Source of the DNA: Cardinalis cardinalis
Lineage: Eukaryota > Chordata > Aves > Passeriformes > Cardinalidae
Length of the DNA: 64,000 bases
Assembly (NCBI GenBank): GCA_014549065.1
Contig: JACDOX010000015.1
Location: forward strand, 8,253,016-8,317,015
Direction of reading: 5' to 3'
The translations under genes and the position numbers were made by a program. The number at the start of each line of letters is the position of its first letter. Position 1 is the stretch's first letter. The notes under the pieces are model-generated. The model had not been told where the DNA came from. It saw only the letters and a list, made by a program, of their open reading frames with translations, and ran no database searches. Shown here one piece after another: positions 52,818 through 64,000 of this stretch.

Positions 52818-53080
52818 GCAATTAGCTGATTCCTTAATATCTATACAGCACTCTTTGTTCATTGCCTTGGCTTTGAAGACTCCCCAGGATTGGCCAGTGG
52901 TCAGATGGACCCGGGGAACGTTCAAGGTCAGCAGTATATTGCATTAGGAGTGGCCCTGGTTGGACAGAAACATTCGTTCCTCATTAAGGCAGCCATCGCA
53001 GCAAATGAAATTAGAGTCCCATAAATCTGATTGTGTCTGGGCTAGAGTGAGGTAGTGTCTCAGTGCTCAATTTCCCAGTG
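52818..53080 (+). promoter_or_regulatory. Constrained-looking block, exon or non-coding element
   Basis: The block keeps four CpG between 52911 and 52997 in CpG-poor DNA. It begins right after a pyrimidine-rich acceptor (AG at 52816-52817), and a possible donor AAG/GTCAGC lies at 52926/52927. The 109 bases between are open in one frame (36 codons from 52819). A second frame is open from 52830 to a TAA at 53022-53024 with an ATG at 52905, giving 39 residues from the ATG. Neither peptide resembles a family I know. Two overlapping open frames argue against simple coding, so a conserved non-coding element is at least as likely. Confidence 0.3.
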
Positions 53081-53379
53081 TACAAAATGCCACACGCTGC
53101 AGGAATTCAGGAACTTTTCCTGTGGCAAAGAGAGAGGAGGAGCCTAGGGCAGCAGGCNTGACACTGAGTGAGAAAACTGTGAATATATTGAAGGATGACA
53201 GAGGAATTTCTTTTGGCGACAAATCTACTTTTCTAGCCTATTTCTTTGAAAGAAATTGAACAGGGAGTGTCTGCCACCTTTTACTGTCCATCAGCCTGAC
53301 TGTAACATTAATTTAGAAGTCATCTCAGCAGCAGGTTTGGCTAGGAAAGGAAATGAAAGACTGTATCCTCTGAAAAATA

Positions 53380-53780
53380 CCTCTTTATCTGCCCATGGTA
53401 TCTCAGCAGTTAAAGAATGTCAGTGATGTTTCATCATCTCGCCCTTCGTTAATGCATTTTTCAGAGAGACAACAAGAAGGATAGTTTGGAAAGATAAATG
53501 CAATTGATGATGTAATGAAAAAAATCAGGAAACAATTATAAAACCTTTTTTATGAAATGTTTTATGAGTCTGTATTTGCATCTGGGGAATATTAGAGTAA
53601 ATATTGTGCNGGGAAATTAGTTTTAATTTCATGCTAACGGAAAAATCAATTCTGTTCTAATTAGGTTATGATTTTTAAAATACAATCAGGCAGTCATTTC
53701 AGTGTTTTGATTAGATTGTCCTATCATTTGTTTCGGTTTTGATAAATGCTACTTCAGAAAATGCCTTTCAACACAAAAGC
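53380..53780. promoter_or_regulatory. Candidate conserved non-coding element
   Basis: This AT-rich block has words typical of developmental enhancers, such as CTTCGTTAATGCATTT, GATAAATGCAATTGATGATG and ATGCTAACGG. CpG are kept at about 53441, 53447, 53638 and 53734. Only one N occurs in it. The call is by style alone. Confidence 0.25.
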
Positions 53781-54296
53781 CAATCTGCAGCAGAATAGGT
53801 TTGACTTGGGAAAGTTATTCTAAAGGCAATAGTGTAAAAATTCTTAAAGCGGGTCATTGGCTGCAAGCAATTAGAATGTAGTGAGTAGAGCAGAGGCACT
53901 TCAGTCTACAGTACAATGTAATGCAGGTGGGGATTGGATGAGTGAAAATTGTTGTTGATTTTTTAATTTCTATCTGTTCAATAAGGTCTTGTAACTTCTC
54001 TACCAGAAAAAAAAATCTCTTTATTAANTACTCCTTACAGGGAAATGAACTGGGAGCAATAGTGCTTTCCCCACTTGCATGCTTAAGTGTTTTTTGACCT
54101 TGCAACATGTGAGCTGGTAAGGCTTTCCATGACGTTTTATATAAAATATGCCCTGAGAGAAGCAAAAAGTAAATCACAGCAGCATATTAAGATTGTGATC
54201 TCCAAGCTGCTTCTGAAAATCACATTCAAGATCATGTGAAGTTATCCCAAAACATAAAAATGACAAATATGCGGAGAGTATATGTGTGTAGTATAG

Positions 54297-54317
54297 ACTG
54301 CATATGGTCTATGCAGT
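54297..54317. repeat. Perfect 8-bp hairpin
   Basis: ACTGCATA and TATGCAGT are exact reverse complements around TGGTC. Pairing does not extend outward, so the stem is far too short for a microRNA precursor. Confidence 0.9.
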
Positions 54318-57300
54318 GTTAAATCTACTTGCTAGAACAGGGCAGCGTGTTTAAAGTGCCATTAATTCAAATACAAGATTTAAAGAAAAAGGGCTGGGCA
54401 CCCTTGTTGCCACTAAGGCCCCGCACAATTTTCTTCTTGTGTCTTNGGTTTTTATTTGACAAATAGACATTGTTGCTCTCTGAATGGCACTGTAGTTGTT
54501 TTGCCAGCTCAGCTCCACAGCTTGGCTTCTGTGATGATCAATACTGGGAGATGAAATGGTGTTTTCTTATCACTTCTCTGTATGCTTGGTGTGCCTACTC
54601 CATCTTCTTGTGTGTGTTTTTCTGTCCCTTTGAGTGACAAGTGCCTTTACTGAACAGTATATTATAATCAAAATGTCTTGTGCAGGAGCTAAAACTGAAA
54701 ATACTGGCATTAAAAATTAATATGGTTGTCAATCAGATGTCCATTTTTGCATGTGGCATTGCTTGAGGTAAAGTATGGCATTACTCTTACAAGATCTATG
54801 ATTTAGATTATTTCTTGGGACATGCCCAGACCTTTTTCTAGGTTAGTTGGAAGGAACATTATATGAAGTTGATAAAGCAAAAAAAGAAAAAGGGAGAAAA
54901 AAGGGCAGTGTACCCTTCTATCATCAATAAGGAATATAAACCCATTTTTAAAATCACCATGAAGAAGGAAAATTGGGGAAAGTGTGAGGCTATGCCATTT
55001 CCTCAAAAAAATTCTTACTATGAAATCTATGCAAACTTTAATGTAAAAATTAGAAATTATACACTGAATAAGCTTTGATGTTTAATAGAAAACATCAGTG
55101 ATTTGCAAGAGTTTTATTTGTACAATAAACTACGTCCTGAGGCTTTTTCTGAGGGACTTTTTTTCCTGGATATTTGAATTTTTAAAAGCTGTTTATGATG
55201 TATTTTTCATCACTATGGCCAGTTATTGGAATGGGTGCTTAAATAATATATTCAGGTTGTATCATATACCCAGAATTTTTAATTGTACTTCCTGCAACTT
55301 CGGGATTAATGGGCATAAATTCATCATGGGTTATTAATAAGATTATTAAAATCATAGCAATTAAATCCTTTTGAGACCTCAAGTTTGCAGACTTAAGCAG
55401 ATCAGAATTTGTAGTCCCATTTCAGATTGCTTGGAGGACTTCCAAACAGGGTGGTAAGTTAATTAATAATAGCACACCAAGCCAGTGCACTCAAAACACG
55501 TGTTGGACAACAGGTTGAGGAAACATTGTTTTGGACATAATTCTTACTTTATGTGGACACTAATGGAAATTTCAGAATTTTCATGTGTCTGTGGAATTGG
55601 CAATATATTCATAAAAGTCAATGTTGTCCAGGAGAACTTTCTGTCTTAGGTTTTCTTATGTGGTCAATACAAAAAAAAAGAAAAGAGAAATACTTATTGG
55701 AGGATTCTTTCCATAAAGAAACTGAACTACAGCCTGTAAGATTCTTCCTTGTCTTGAATAAATGTTTTTATGTTTTTGAATATCTGCCCTGAGATCTAAT
55801 TAATGTGATCACAAAAGGGAATTTTGACTTCAGTATGAATTAGGAACCTCTTTAACTCTTCAGTCTCCTGGAAGGTTGCAATGGGATTTGGTGAAGTACA
55901 GCTTCCAGTAGAGGAAGACTGAAGTGAAGACCTGCTTATAAAACTTAATGGTTTATAATCCATGACCTGTTAAAATACTGTACACTTCATGATCAGCATT
56001 TTAGTCATGTAACAAAATAGAGAAAACCACAATTTTTTACTCTTGCAGAAAAAGCTATCATTGTGCTAAGTGTGGCAAAGTAGCCTTGTCTAGTCTCAAT
56101 TTTCAAGGAAAAGATAAACTGAAAACACACTTTGTTTTCTAACCTTATTCTCAAAGTAAAATTATAAATAAATTTAGTTGTTTTTTTTTGAATAAGTGAC
56201 AATTTATCATCTCTTTTTCATTAGCTGAGAAACACGATAATATTTGTGTGATTGGCCCATGTTCTGGGGTGATTGGCATGGATGAAATGTGTGACTCTTC
56301 AGAGTGAGAGCAGGTATGCCTGTATGAGAGCAGTTAGATGTGTTTAATGCCATAAGGAGGTTCATTACAGCTGAAATTTCAGCTCTGCTCATTTCTCTAA
56401 CAATAAATTCAGGCTCAACCTGTTCACAGCTTTCAGACTTGCATTTTTCTAGTACAAAATCTTGAGAAGAAATTTTTTTCCTCTCACATCTCTTTTGGGC
56501 TTTTCAAGCCAGTCCAGGGCAGCCCATTCAGCAAGCAGATGCTCTGCCCTCTGTCCTGTGCTTGGCTCAGGACTGGTGATNAATGGGTTACACAGCTCTC
56601 AAGCATCCCAGGTCTGCAAATGGCTCTGGTATAAGTTAAGGTTTACTTCAGGTAATTATTTTAGAGCATATATCTGAGTTTTGCAGTGCTTTATCACAAC
56701 AGGTTAAACTCTGGAAGAGGTATCTCAAATCTTGANGAGAAAGCACATTGCTTTCTGAGCTTGCTTACTTTTCTGCTCATGGCTGTACCCAATGGTGAGT
56801 ATTTCAGGCAGNCTGAATATTCCTAGGACAGAGGAATGACTTAATTTTATGTTTCAAATGCATAAAATGGTGTGGCTCTGCTTGTGCCACTCAGAGGTGA
56901 AGCGTTACAAATCTGTGATATCAATAGTCTGCTGCCTTGGGATTCTTCTGGAGGAAAACTGGTCAAGACATCTGTTGTATACTTTCTTAGAGCGGCATTA
57001 AAATAGTTTTTACTGTCTTTAATGACAAAAAATGTACAGAGGGAGTTAAAATCAGGAAGGAGCAAGGAACTTTCCTAGGTAGGTTTCTGCAGGCTCTTCT
57101 GCACAGCTGATATTTCCTCATTATCTTTTTGCAAGAAAACAAAATTGAAGTGCTGTGTGAGTAGGGGCACAGCTCTGTTCCTGCTTCCCCACAGGCTTGG
57201 ACCTGTGGAAGAACTCCACATTGCAGGGCTCTAGATAGGATGCACCTCAGGCAGATGAGAGGGCAGGCAGAGGACCCTCTGAATTTGCTGAGCTTTGCCT

Positions 57301-59296
57301 TTCCAAAATAAGCATAAATGCCAGAATATTTATAGTTCCAAAATATNCTCCTCCCCTCCACACCTCAGGATTATTCTGTGCTGGTTAGGTGATGCAATCA
57401 TCTTTAGACAATATAAAAAATAATGTTCTGGGCTCCTGACTGAATTCTTGAGCTAAATCTGACAAATGCAAATGGAAATGCATCTATTGCCTACCCCTTT
57501 GTTCTATTCAATGCCATTAAAAATAAATAGACTTTGGATCTGGCCTGAAGCAACAGAAGTATAAACCCAGGGATGAGTTTTACCTTCAGTTTTCCATCAC
57601 TTTATTTTCTCACTTCTTGATGTGACTCTATGGTGAGTGAGAGATGTGTGAATTNATTTTTGTGGAGTGGCTTGGAGCATGAGCTCATGCAAATGAGTGC
57701 ATGCTTTGGCTGATAGAATTACCTTGCCAGGAGTTTGCACCTTTCCTCAACCAGGGGCCTGCAGAGCTCTGCTTGTAGGGTGAGAAACTGTTCAGCACAA
57801 GAAAAGGCTGCTTTAAATGGAGTGACACTGCTTGCAGCCAGGAGGATACTAGGAATAAACAAAGAAAATTAACTGGAGACACAATATAGGGTTTATTCCA
57901 GCTATTACCTGTGTCATTTGACTGCATAGCAAGACCTGTGCCTAAATGATTAATCTTTATGTTGTGGTACTGCATTAATCCCACATTGGATCATTCCACA
58001 AATGGCAAGGAAATGTGAGCTGAGAAATGAACATTAAAAGGAGTTGTATGTTAAAAGTAAATGTTGAAAGCAGATGATATCCATAAGGCACAGAGTGGAA
58101 CAGAAGATTCACAAGCCTTGCAGGAAGTTGCTTTATTATTCTAACCTATAATCCCTGCTGTGAGGAACGCTGCCTTTCAAGCCCACGTATGGGATGTTTC
58201 TCTGTGATAAGAGGAAACTTTAACAGGCTGACTGTAAATGCTTCCAAAATACATTAACTAGCAGAGTCTTACATAAATTCTGCTGCAAAGACAGCAATAT
58301 GTCTCTCAACCTCATTTCTAAGTGTAGGGTTTCCATCTTTTATTATCTCCCAGTATCTTTAGATTTCATAATCTGTTGCACAAATTGATGTTAATATGAC
58401 ATTTTGGAAACTGCAGTCAGGGCTTTCAACCTGAACCAGAGATGTAATGGAAAAAAAAACCCCAAATCAGAGACTTGTTGAATCCTTAAGTCAAGCAAAT
58501 TTTTACTTTGCTGGAATGCTGTTGAAGGATGTCAGTTTTCTTCATGACAGTCTCTAGCTCTGGATCCAATGGAATGGAATGCCACGAGTCTAGTGAATAT
58601 CAGTGGTGTGTGACCCATGAAATTACACACACATGTAAGCAGTGTCAAGCAGTGGTGGCTGCTATTAAAAAAAGAAAAGCAGGAAGGCAACTTCTGTATA
58701 ATTCAGTAAACTAATCACAGTGGGAATTCAAGCCTGTTTGAACCTGGTGCTTCTTTCTTAGAGGTCTTCTTTCCACCAGCTGCCAGTCTGAATTGTTTTT
58801 TGTCACTGTTTCATGAGTGTAGAGGTGTGTGTTGCTTGTGGTGCCACATGCACCATGAATGGATCTCCCTCCCCTTCAGGCTGAATTGGGGGTTGTTTCT
58901 ACCCCGTGCCTCTGCCTCTTTCAAAGAGAAATAGAAGAAGCTTGCATAGCTAATAGGGCTTAATTAGACNTTTTTTTTTCCTTTTTGAAAGTATTTNTAT
59001 TTGCTCACCATGATGAGCCATTTAATTCAGAGAGCTGAAGGATGACTGTGCTGGTGAATCCATGTAGGTGCAGAAGGGCTGTGCAGTGTCAGTGGGAGAG
59101 GGAGTTTCCCAACATACTGTGGAGAAAGGCACAGAGATGTGACTCCAAGGTGTATTTTCTTGGGTGCTCCAGTGATAAAAAGTCTTCATTAGAAAAGCCT
59201 GAGATGTTTCTTTAGTGTCTTGTTGAGGGGCAAATATTTTACACAGTAAAATAAGGATATACATTACATTCACATCAATTCAATCATGTGTTCTTT

Positions 59297-59310
59297 AAAA
59301 AAAAAAAAAA
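59297..59310. repeat. A14 homopolymer
   Basis: Fourteen A followed by CAAATAAATT. No retroposed body is recognisable next to it. Confidence 0.9.
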
Positions 59311-62300
59311 CAAATAAATTTTCTTTTTTTCATGGCCAGTATTTCACAGTAAGATTGCTCTTCAAATAGATTTTACAGGTTGCTTTTTATAGCACAACGG
59401 TAACAACTGCAAGTTCATGTACAAGGCTGTGTAAAAATTTGATTTACTATTTTATTTTTTTATGAAGTGTGTACCTTTTTAAATTCACTCTCTCTCTAGC
59501 CAGCATAGCTGTTGATGGCAAAGTGGAAAATATTCTTCTAGTGTAAAGAGAAAGNGAAAAATGAGGAATGTGTTACTTCACTCAGAAAAGTAAGATGTTT
59601 GCATTTTTTTAGCCTTTTGTTGTCGGTAAAATCTTTGATTAAATACATTTCAAGAATGTTTTAAGGATCACTCGTCAATTTGAAAAAAGAATTTTAAAAT
59701 CCAAACATTCATTACTAAATTATCTTTTATGAGACCAGAAGGATCTCTGGATAATAGAAATTTGTTCCAAAACAAAACAGTTATTTGTTCAGGGTGTGGA
59801 AGTNATTAATTATTTACACCTATTCCTAACTCAGTTCTACCTCTAGTTAAAATTCATGGCCTAGGCACTCATCAAATATTGATTTTTACCAAAGTTGATG
59901 CTTTCCCTTTAACATTATTATAATGAGGGATAAAAATCAAATTGCCTTCACTGAAACTCAATCATTCTCACAAGCCATCTGCATTGATCTTTTTTCTAGG
60001 TTTTACCATAAATTATTCTATTCAATTAAGTAAACCCCACACATAATGACATTTTGTGAACTAAATAATTTATTGACTATTTTCAGCTAAACTTACCAGG
60101 CTCTGATGCACAGTTATTTTCATAACATTAATAGTAATATATATAACCCCCTTGCAACTGAATGCATGTCAGATTCTTTGTTTGGAAAGAGGAATCACCT
60201 GGGAGGTAGAAATCTCCTGGTTTAGAAAAGAAACAAATTCTGCCATCATCACATTTGGAGTGACTCAATCCCTTCTCTTTAGCAAAATGAGGGGGGCTGC
60301 ATGCAACACTTTCTGATGACAAAATAATTGCAAAATGATTTTCAGCTAAAAGTGGTTCTATTAGCAACAAGGATTGTAAGCAAATTGATAACAATTGGTC
60401 TGTTTTACACTTCACTGGTGAGATCTGATGAATATAGTAGCTCCTTGGAGGAGTTCAGAGAGTTTTCCTTCTCTGCAGAGTGATGGTTGTGCTTCTGTCA
60501 CACGCATTCTTGTCACCTCCTGACAGTTCATCTGGAAATCTGCCCATTTTCTAAATGAGTTTTGTTTCACATTTGAAAAGTCATTCGGCTCCTGTAGACT
60601 GAATTTTCAAGTGGAAAGCATGGTTTGTAACTCTGAAATCTGCTCCTTCAAGCAAAGAGAAGGATTGCTCCCCAAAANGAAAAGGTTGTGTTTTGTGAGT
60701 ACTTGATTTGGGTAGAAACTGAGTCACAAACTTTAGATACTGATGACAAAACAGGTTTTTCAAAAATGCATAGATTTTAGGAGAACCTTGTCATAGCTGT
60801 GAAGGTGTAGTTGGTGTAGTTAATCATATATGGAAGGGTTTTTTTGGGTGTGTCTAGGGAATGCCTGCTGTGAGCTGTACTTAGCAAAGAGACTGTGTGC
60901 AAACAAGTTGTCTGTTGTTAAAAGAAGAGCAAAATGTACTTAGGTATTGTGGAATATATATAGGTACATTTAATTGTTGAAGATGACACCGAATACAGAA
61001 ATGCCTTTAAATAAGCAATGCCAATACTATGGCACAGAATAGAGTTTGGAATATGTGTTGTCACTCTAATTTTAGTATGAACTGTGCACTATGAGACTTT
61101 GTTTCCTTTGAAAATTGTGGTGATCATTTTTGAGAATTACGGTTCTGCTTAATTGAGAGAAAGTCAATATATGGTAATAATTTTGCTCAAAAGCTAGAAA
61201 TGCCCAAATAAAATCCAAACAATACTCTGTGTAAAATACCATGAAATATTTAATTCACGCTAGAGAGCTTAGAAGTTTTATCTTAATTTTTAAACATTTT
61301 TTTATTTATTGCATAAAATCAACGGTTCCATTACACAAACCAGTGTGGAGAGGGAGTAAGCACCATAAAATTGTGTTGAATTTATGTATTCTGTTGCCAT
61401 CTTAGGAAAGGGTANCTGTTTTTCATTCCTTCTTTTAGTGCAGTCTGTTTTATATGTTGAAACAAGGGGTTAAACATTTCAGTCCATCCAGGATGGGAGT
61501 TTCTGTTTATTTCTTTCACTGCTTTTCAGCCTTTGAATTCTTTGGTGCCATCATTTTGAAAGGTTGCAAGTGCTGCTCACACCGTGTCTTGCAATGTCTA
61601 AGCAAATAATGAATTTGCAGGTAAATAGTAAACTTATAAGTTTAAATGCAAAANCTTGTATTGATTTAATTTCCCATTCAATCAGGTAATTTTGTGGTTC
61701 AGTACCCATGCATTAAAACATGTAGCCCAAACACAAAATACCACTTTGCCTTGCTCAGTGCTTGGAGTTACTGTTGGAAGAAAATAGAGCTCACTGTTGC
61801 TCTGTCTGTGTGTGCTTATCTGTGCTACTCTCTTTATGTTTGGATACAGCTTAGGAATATAAAACATCCCAGTCTGCTGTCCTGACTACTTGCAAATTCA
61901 GGTTTTCTTGCTGCGTTTGCTGGTGAGATGATGTTCATAAAATTGGCCTCTGATTCTGCTATGATTTTGAGACTGCTGAATGGGAATTCCNGTTTGAGTC
62001 TCTGTGTTACTCTTGTGCTTGCTGGGTGTCACACCTTTCACAATGAAAAAGATGAACAGATTGCAGGAGAGGCTCNCTCCTATATCCCACCCACTGCTTT
62101 CATTCATAAGAGTCAAAGCTTTGCTGGAATCCTCCTCTGTCTTTGGTAGCATGGCTTGTTCTTTGCAGAGATTTAAGCAAAGGGGAATTCACCTGAGCAT
62201 NAGTTGCTTTGTCCACTGAACATCTGAGATTTTGCTGATTTCCAGTCCTTCCTTAGCTGTGAAGGTAAGCAAACATCCAATTGGTTGGTTGTGAACAGGG

Positions 62301-63337
62301 ACTTAAGAATTTGGNTCAAGATCTTGCTCCTTTAACCTCTTTCACTCCATGAAGGTGGTTGGCCATTTAGGTAATGCAAGCTTTGTTTCCTTTTGCTTTG
62401 GCTTTATTAACACCAGTGGGACCTAAACCTTTTTACTTCTCATCCCACTTGAGATTCTTTTCTCTGAATTAATGGATATTTTGAATAAATCATTGTGAGA
62501 CAGGGCAATGCATGCTGTAGGGGAAAAAAAAAAATCATTGAGCCAGCATATCTGAACAGGTTTCATGTCTATTACTCACATACTTTGTGAGGCCANTGCA
62601 TGTGTAACTTAATGAGAATTTTTCTATTTGAACCACAAAAGGCATATATGCCTGACTCACATGCCCAAGTGCTAGACAAAGAGAATGCAACTCAAGCACA
62701 CTAAGCTTTTCTTTACAGATATATTATCCATAAAGTACACAATGTTAGTGCTGCCAGTGTCCCACTGAAATGCTCTGAATGGATCAATTTATTCTTGTAT
62801 CTGGAAGAATGATCTGCAAAGAAACAGGTGTCACTGCTGCCTGTATTCCAGCTATTGTGAAGTGTGTTATAGTTAACACTGAACAAGAAGAATTCATGCT
62901 GGGACATATTGTGAAATGTTAATTATAAGAAAAAAACACCATTGGATCGACTGCTACTGTTTCTGATTCATGATAAGGAAATTCCCAGAGGGAAAAGAAC
63001 AAAAATACCAACTGTGCTCTCCCTTTGCGATTTTTCTGAGGAATCACTGCAAAGGTGATAGAGTGTTGGACATTCCCATCATTTCCTATGCAAGTTTTGT
63101 GGATCCAGACTGATCCACACTTACGTGTCTAATCTACCTGCCAAGACGAAGGCATCACCAGGGGGTGTCTTATTCCTTCTCTTTTGGGATTTGCCTTTTG
63201 TGGCTAATGCAGAAGCAACTCCCAAGTCCCAGGCACATCAGGCACATCTTGGCCCACACTCGGATAGGGTCTGAGCAAGCACCAGCCCTTTCCTGATTCC
63301 CTGTGAGGGATTGTGAACACCTGTGCCCAACAGGAGC

Positions 63338-63352
63338 TTTTTTTTTTTTTTT
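63338..63352. repeat. T15 homopolymer
   Basis: Fifteen T on the plus strand. On the minus strand it encodes a lysine run in an open frame at 63204-63416 that I do not regard as a gene. Confidence 0.9.
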
Positions 63353-63744
63353 GTGCTCTGAGCAGACACAGATCTGAGGGGATAAAGGAATGAAGAAAGA
63401 GTGGGCAAAAAGTCAAAGCCCTGAGTTTATTTCAGGATGGACTGAATCACTACAGGAATAGACTCTCATGTCTTGCAGAATCAACTCCCTTTCAGGTGTC
63501 TAAATTGACACAGATAAGCTCCTCCCTTCCAGGTGAATCTGGAGAGTGGTGACTGAAGAGGTGGAAGGGTTGTAATGTGCCAGGTGATCAGGATAAGTGC
63601 ATCTGCCTCTTCTTACATCAAGGCATGGGGATGCTGAAGGGGGATCTTCCTTTTCATCTGTCTGGGGTANAGGGTTGTGCCCATGGCTAGCCAGTGAAAA
63701 TGCTCCTGGCACTGTGCACTTTCCAGGCTAACTTTGGGAGTACC

Positions 63745-63872
63745 ACAGAATCATAGAATGGTTTGGGTTGGAAGAGANCTTAAAGATAACATCATTTCAA
63801 CTCCCCNGTCACAGGCAGGGATGCCACCCACTAGACCAGCTTGCCCCATTCAACCTGGCCTTGAACTCCTCC
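63745..63872 (-). mobile_element. CR1 LINE 3' end
   Basis: The plus strand starts ACAGAATCATAGAATGG, TTTGGGTTGGAAGAGA, the classical avian CR1 3' end with its ATTCTATG-type terminal repeat read in reverse. It continues through ACAGGCAGGGATGCCACCC, ACTAGACCAGCTTGCCCC and AACCTGGCCTTGAACTCC, after which similarity is lost. A small deletion of about ten bases lies before CCATTCAACC. It is a minus-strand, 5'-truncated copy with no coding capacity, and it looks less decayed than the copy at 14.8 kb. Confidence 0.9.
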
Positions 63873-64000
63873 TACTTGAAATCAGACTGGGAAGAGGCAC
63901 TGCCCAGGTGTGAGCAGCTGTGATGTGGAAAGGCTTCAGCTGTGCAAATGCTAATTGCACAGGTGCTGACACACCAAAGCCTGTGTGGCTGGGTCACTTT
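63873..64000. other. Window end, with an octamer-containing hairpin
   Basis: CTGTGCAA (63940-63947) and TTGCACAG (63955-63962) are exact reverse complements around ATGCTAA. Nothing else is recognised before the window stops. Confidence 0.7.

Larger units (their letters stand above)
54318..63744. other. Gene-free DNA
   Basis: No gene is supported. The stretch 54447-56580 has no N, the longest such gap I noticed. The stretch 59590-60110 is AT-rich with homeodomain-like words (ATTAATTA near 59804, TTCAATTAAG near 60021). I see no transposon. Confidence 0.5.

Noticed and set aside
54290..54325. MicroRNA precursor at the ACTGCATA hairpin
   Set aside because: Pairing stops after eight base pairs; a precursor needs a stem of about 30.

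Overview
The window reads as AT-rich, CpG-poor vertebrate nuclear DNA, most probably from a bird. The best clue is CR1 LINE ends of avian type at 14.8, 25.2 and 63.7 kb; the 25.2 and 63.7 kb copies show clear CR1 3'-end wording (for example ATCATAGAATGGTTTGGG at 63.7 kb). A solo endogenous-retrovirus LTR at 10.1-10.6 kb looks to me like a songbird-type LTR, but the family is from memory. Nothing suggests a bacterium, phage or plasmid: there are no operons, no ribosome-binding sites, no dense reading frames, and the longest open frame is 169 codons.

Layout. 1-10.1 kb: single-copy-looking DNA with one short tandem repeat (4.8 kb). 10.14-10.60 kb: a 458-bp solo LTR in minus orientation with matched ends and a 4-bp target duplication. 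10.6-25 kb: single-copy DNA with a decayed CR1 (14.8 kb), an old amniote-type repeat (18.1 kb) and small local duplications. 25.2 kb: a 5'-truncated CR1. 25-48 kb: mostly featureless, with short hairpins, a quadruplex-type G tract (41.07 kb) and a possible MIR remnant (35.9 kb). 48.7-50.0 kb: the best regulatory-looking stretch, with homeodomain, octamer and paired TGACAG-type sites followed by a small CpG-rich patch. 52.1 kb: a MIR-like relic. 52.8-54.3 kb: a second stretch that looks constrained, with retained CpGs and one exon-like segment. 54.3-63.7 kb: quiet DNA. 63.75 kb: another CR1 3' end.

No protein-coding or RNA gene can be supported. All open frames are short, lack recognisable domains, and fit chance expectation. 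The window is most simply a gene desert or the inside of a large intron. The regulatory calls rest on motif reading alone, without alignment, and are marked accordingly. Single N characters are scattered throughout, roughly one per few hundred bases, and behave like masked polymorphic sites rather than assembly gaps.
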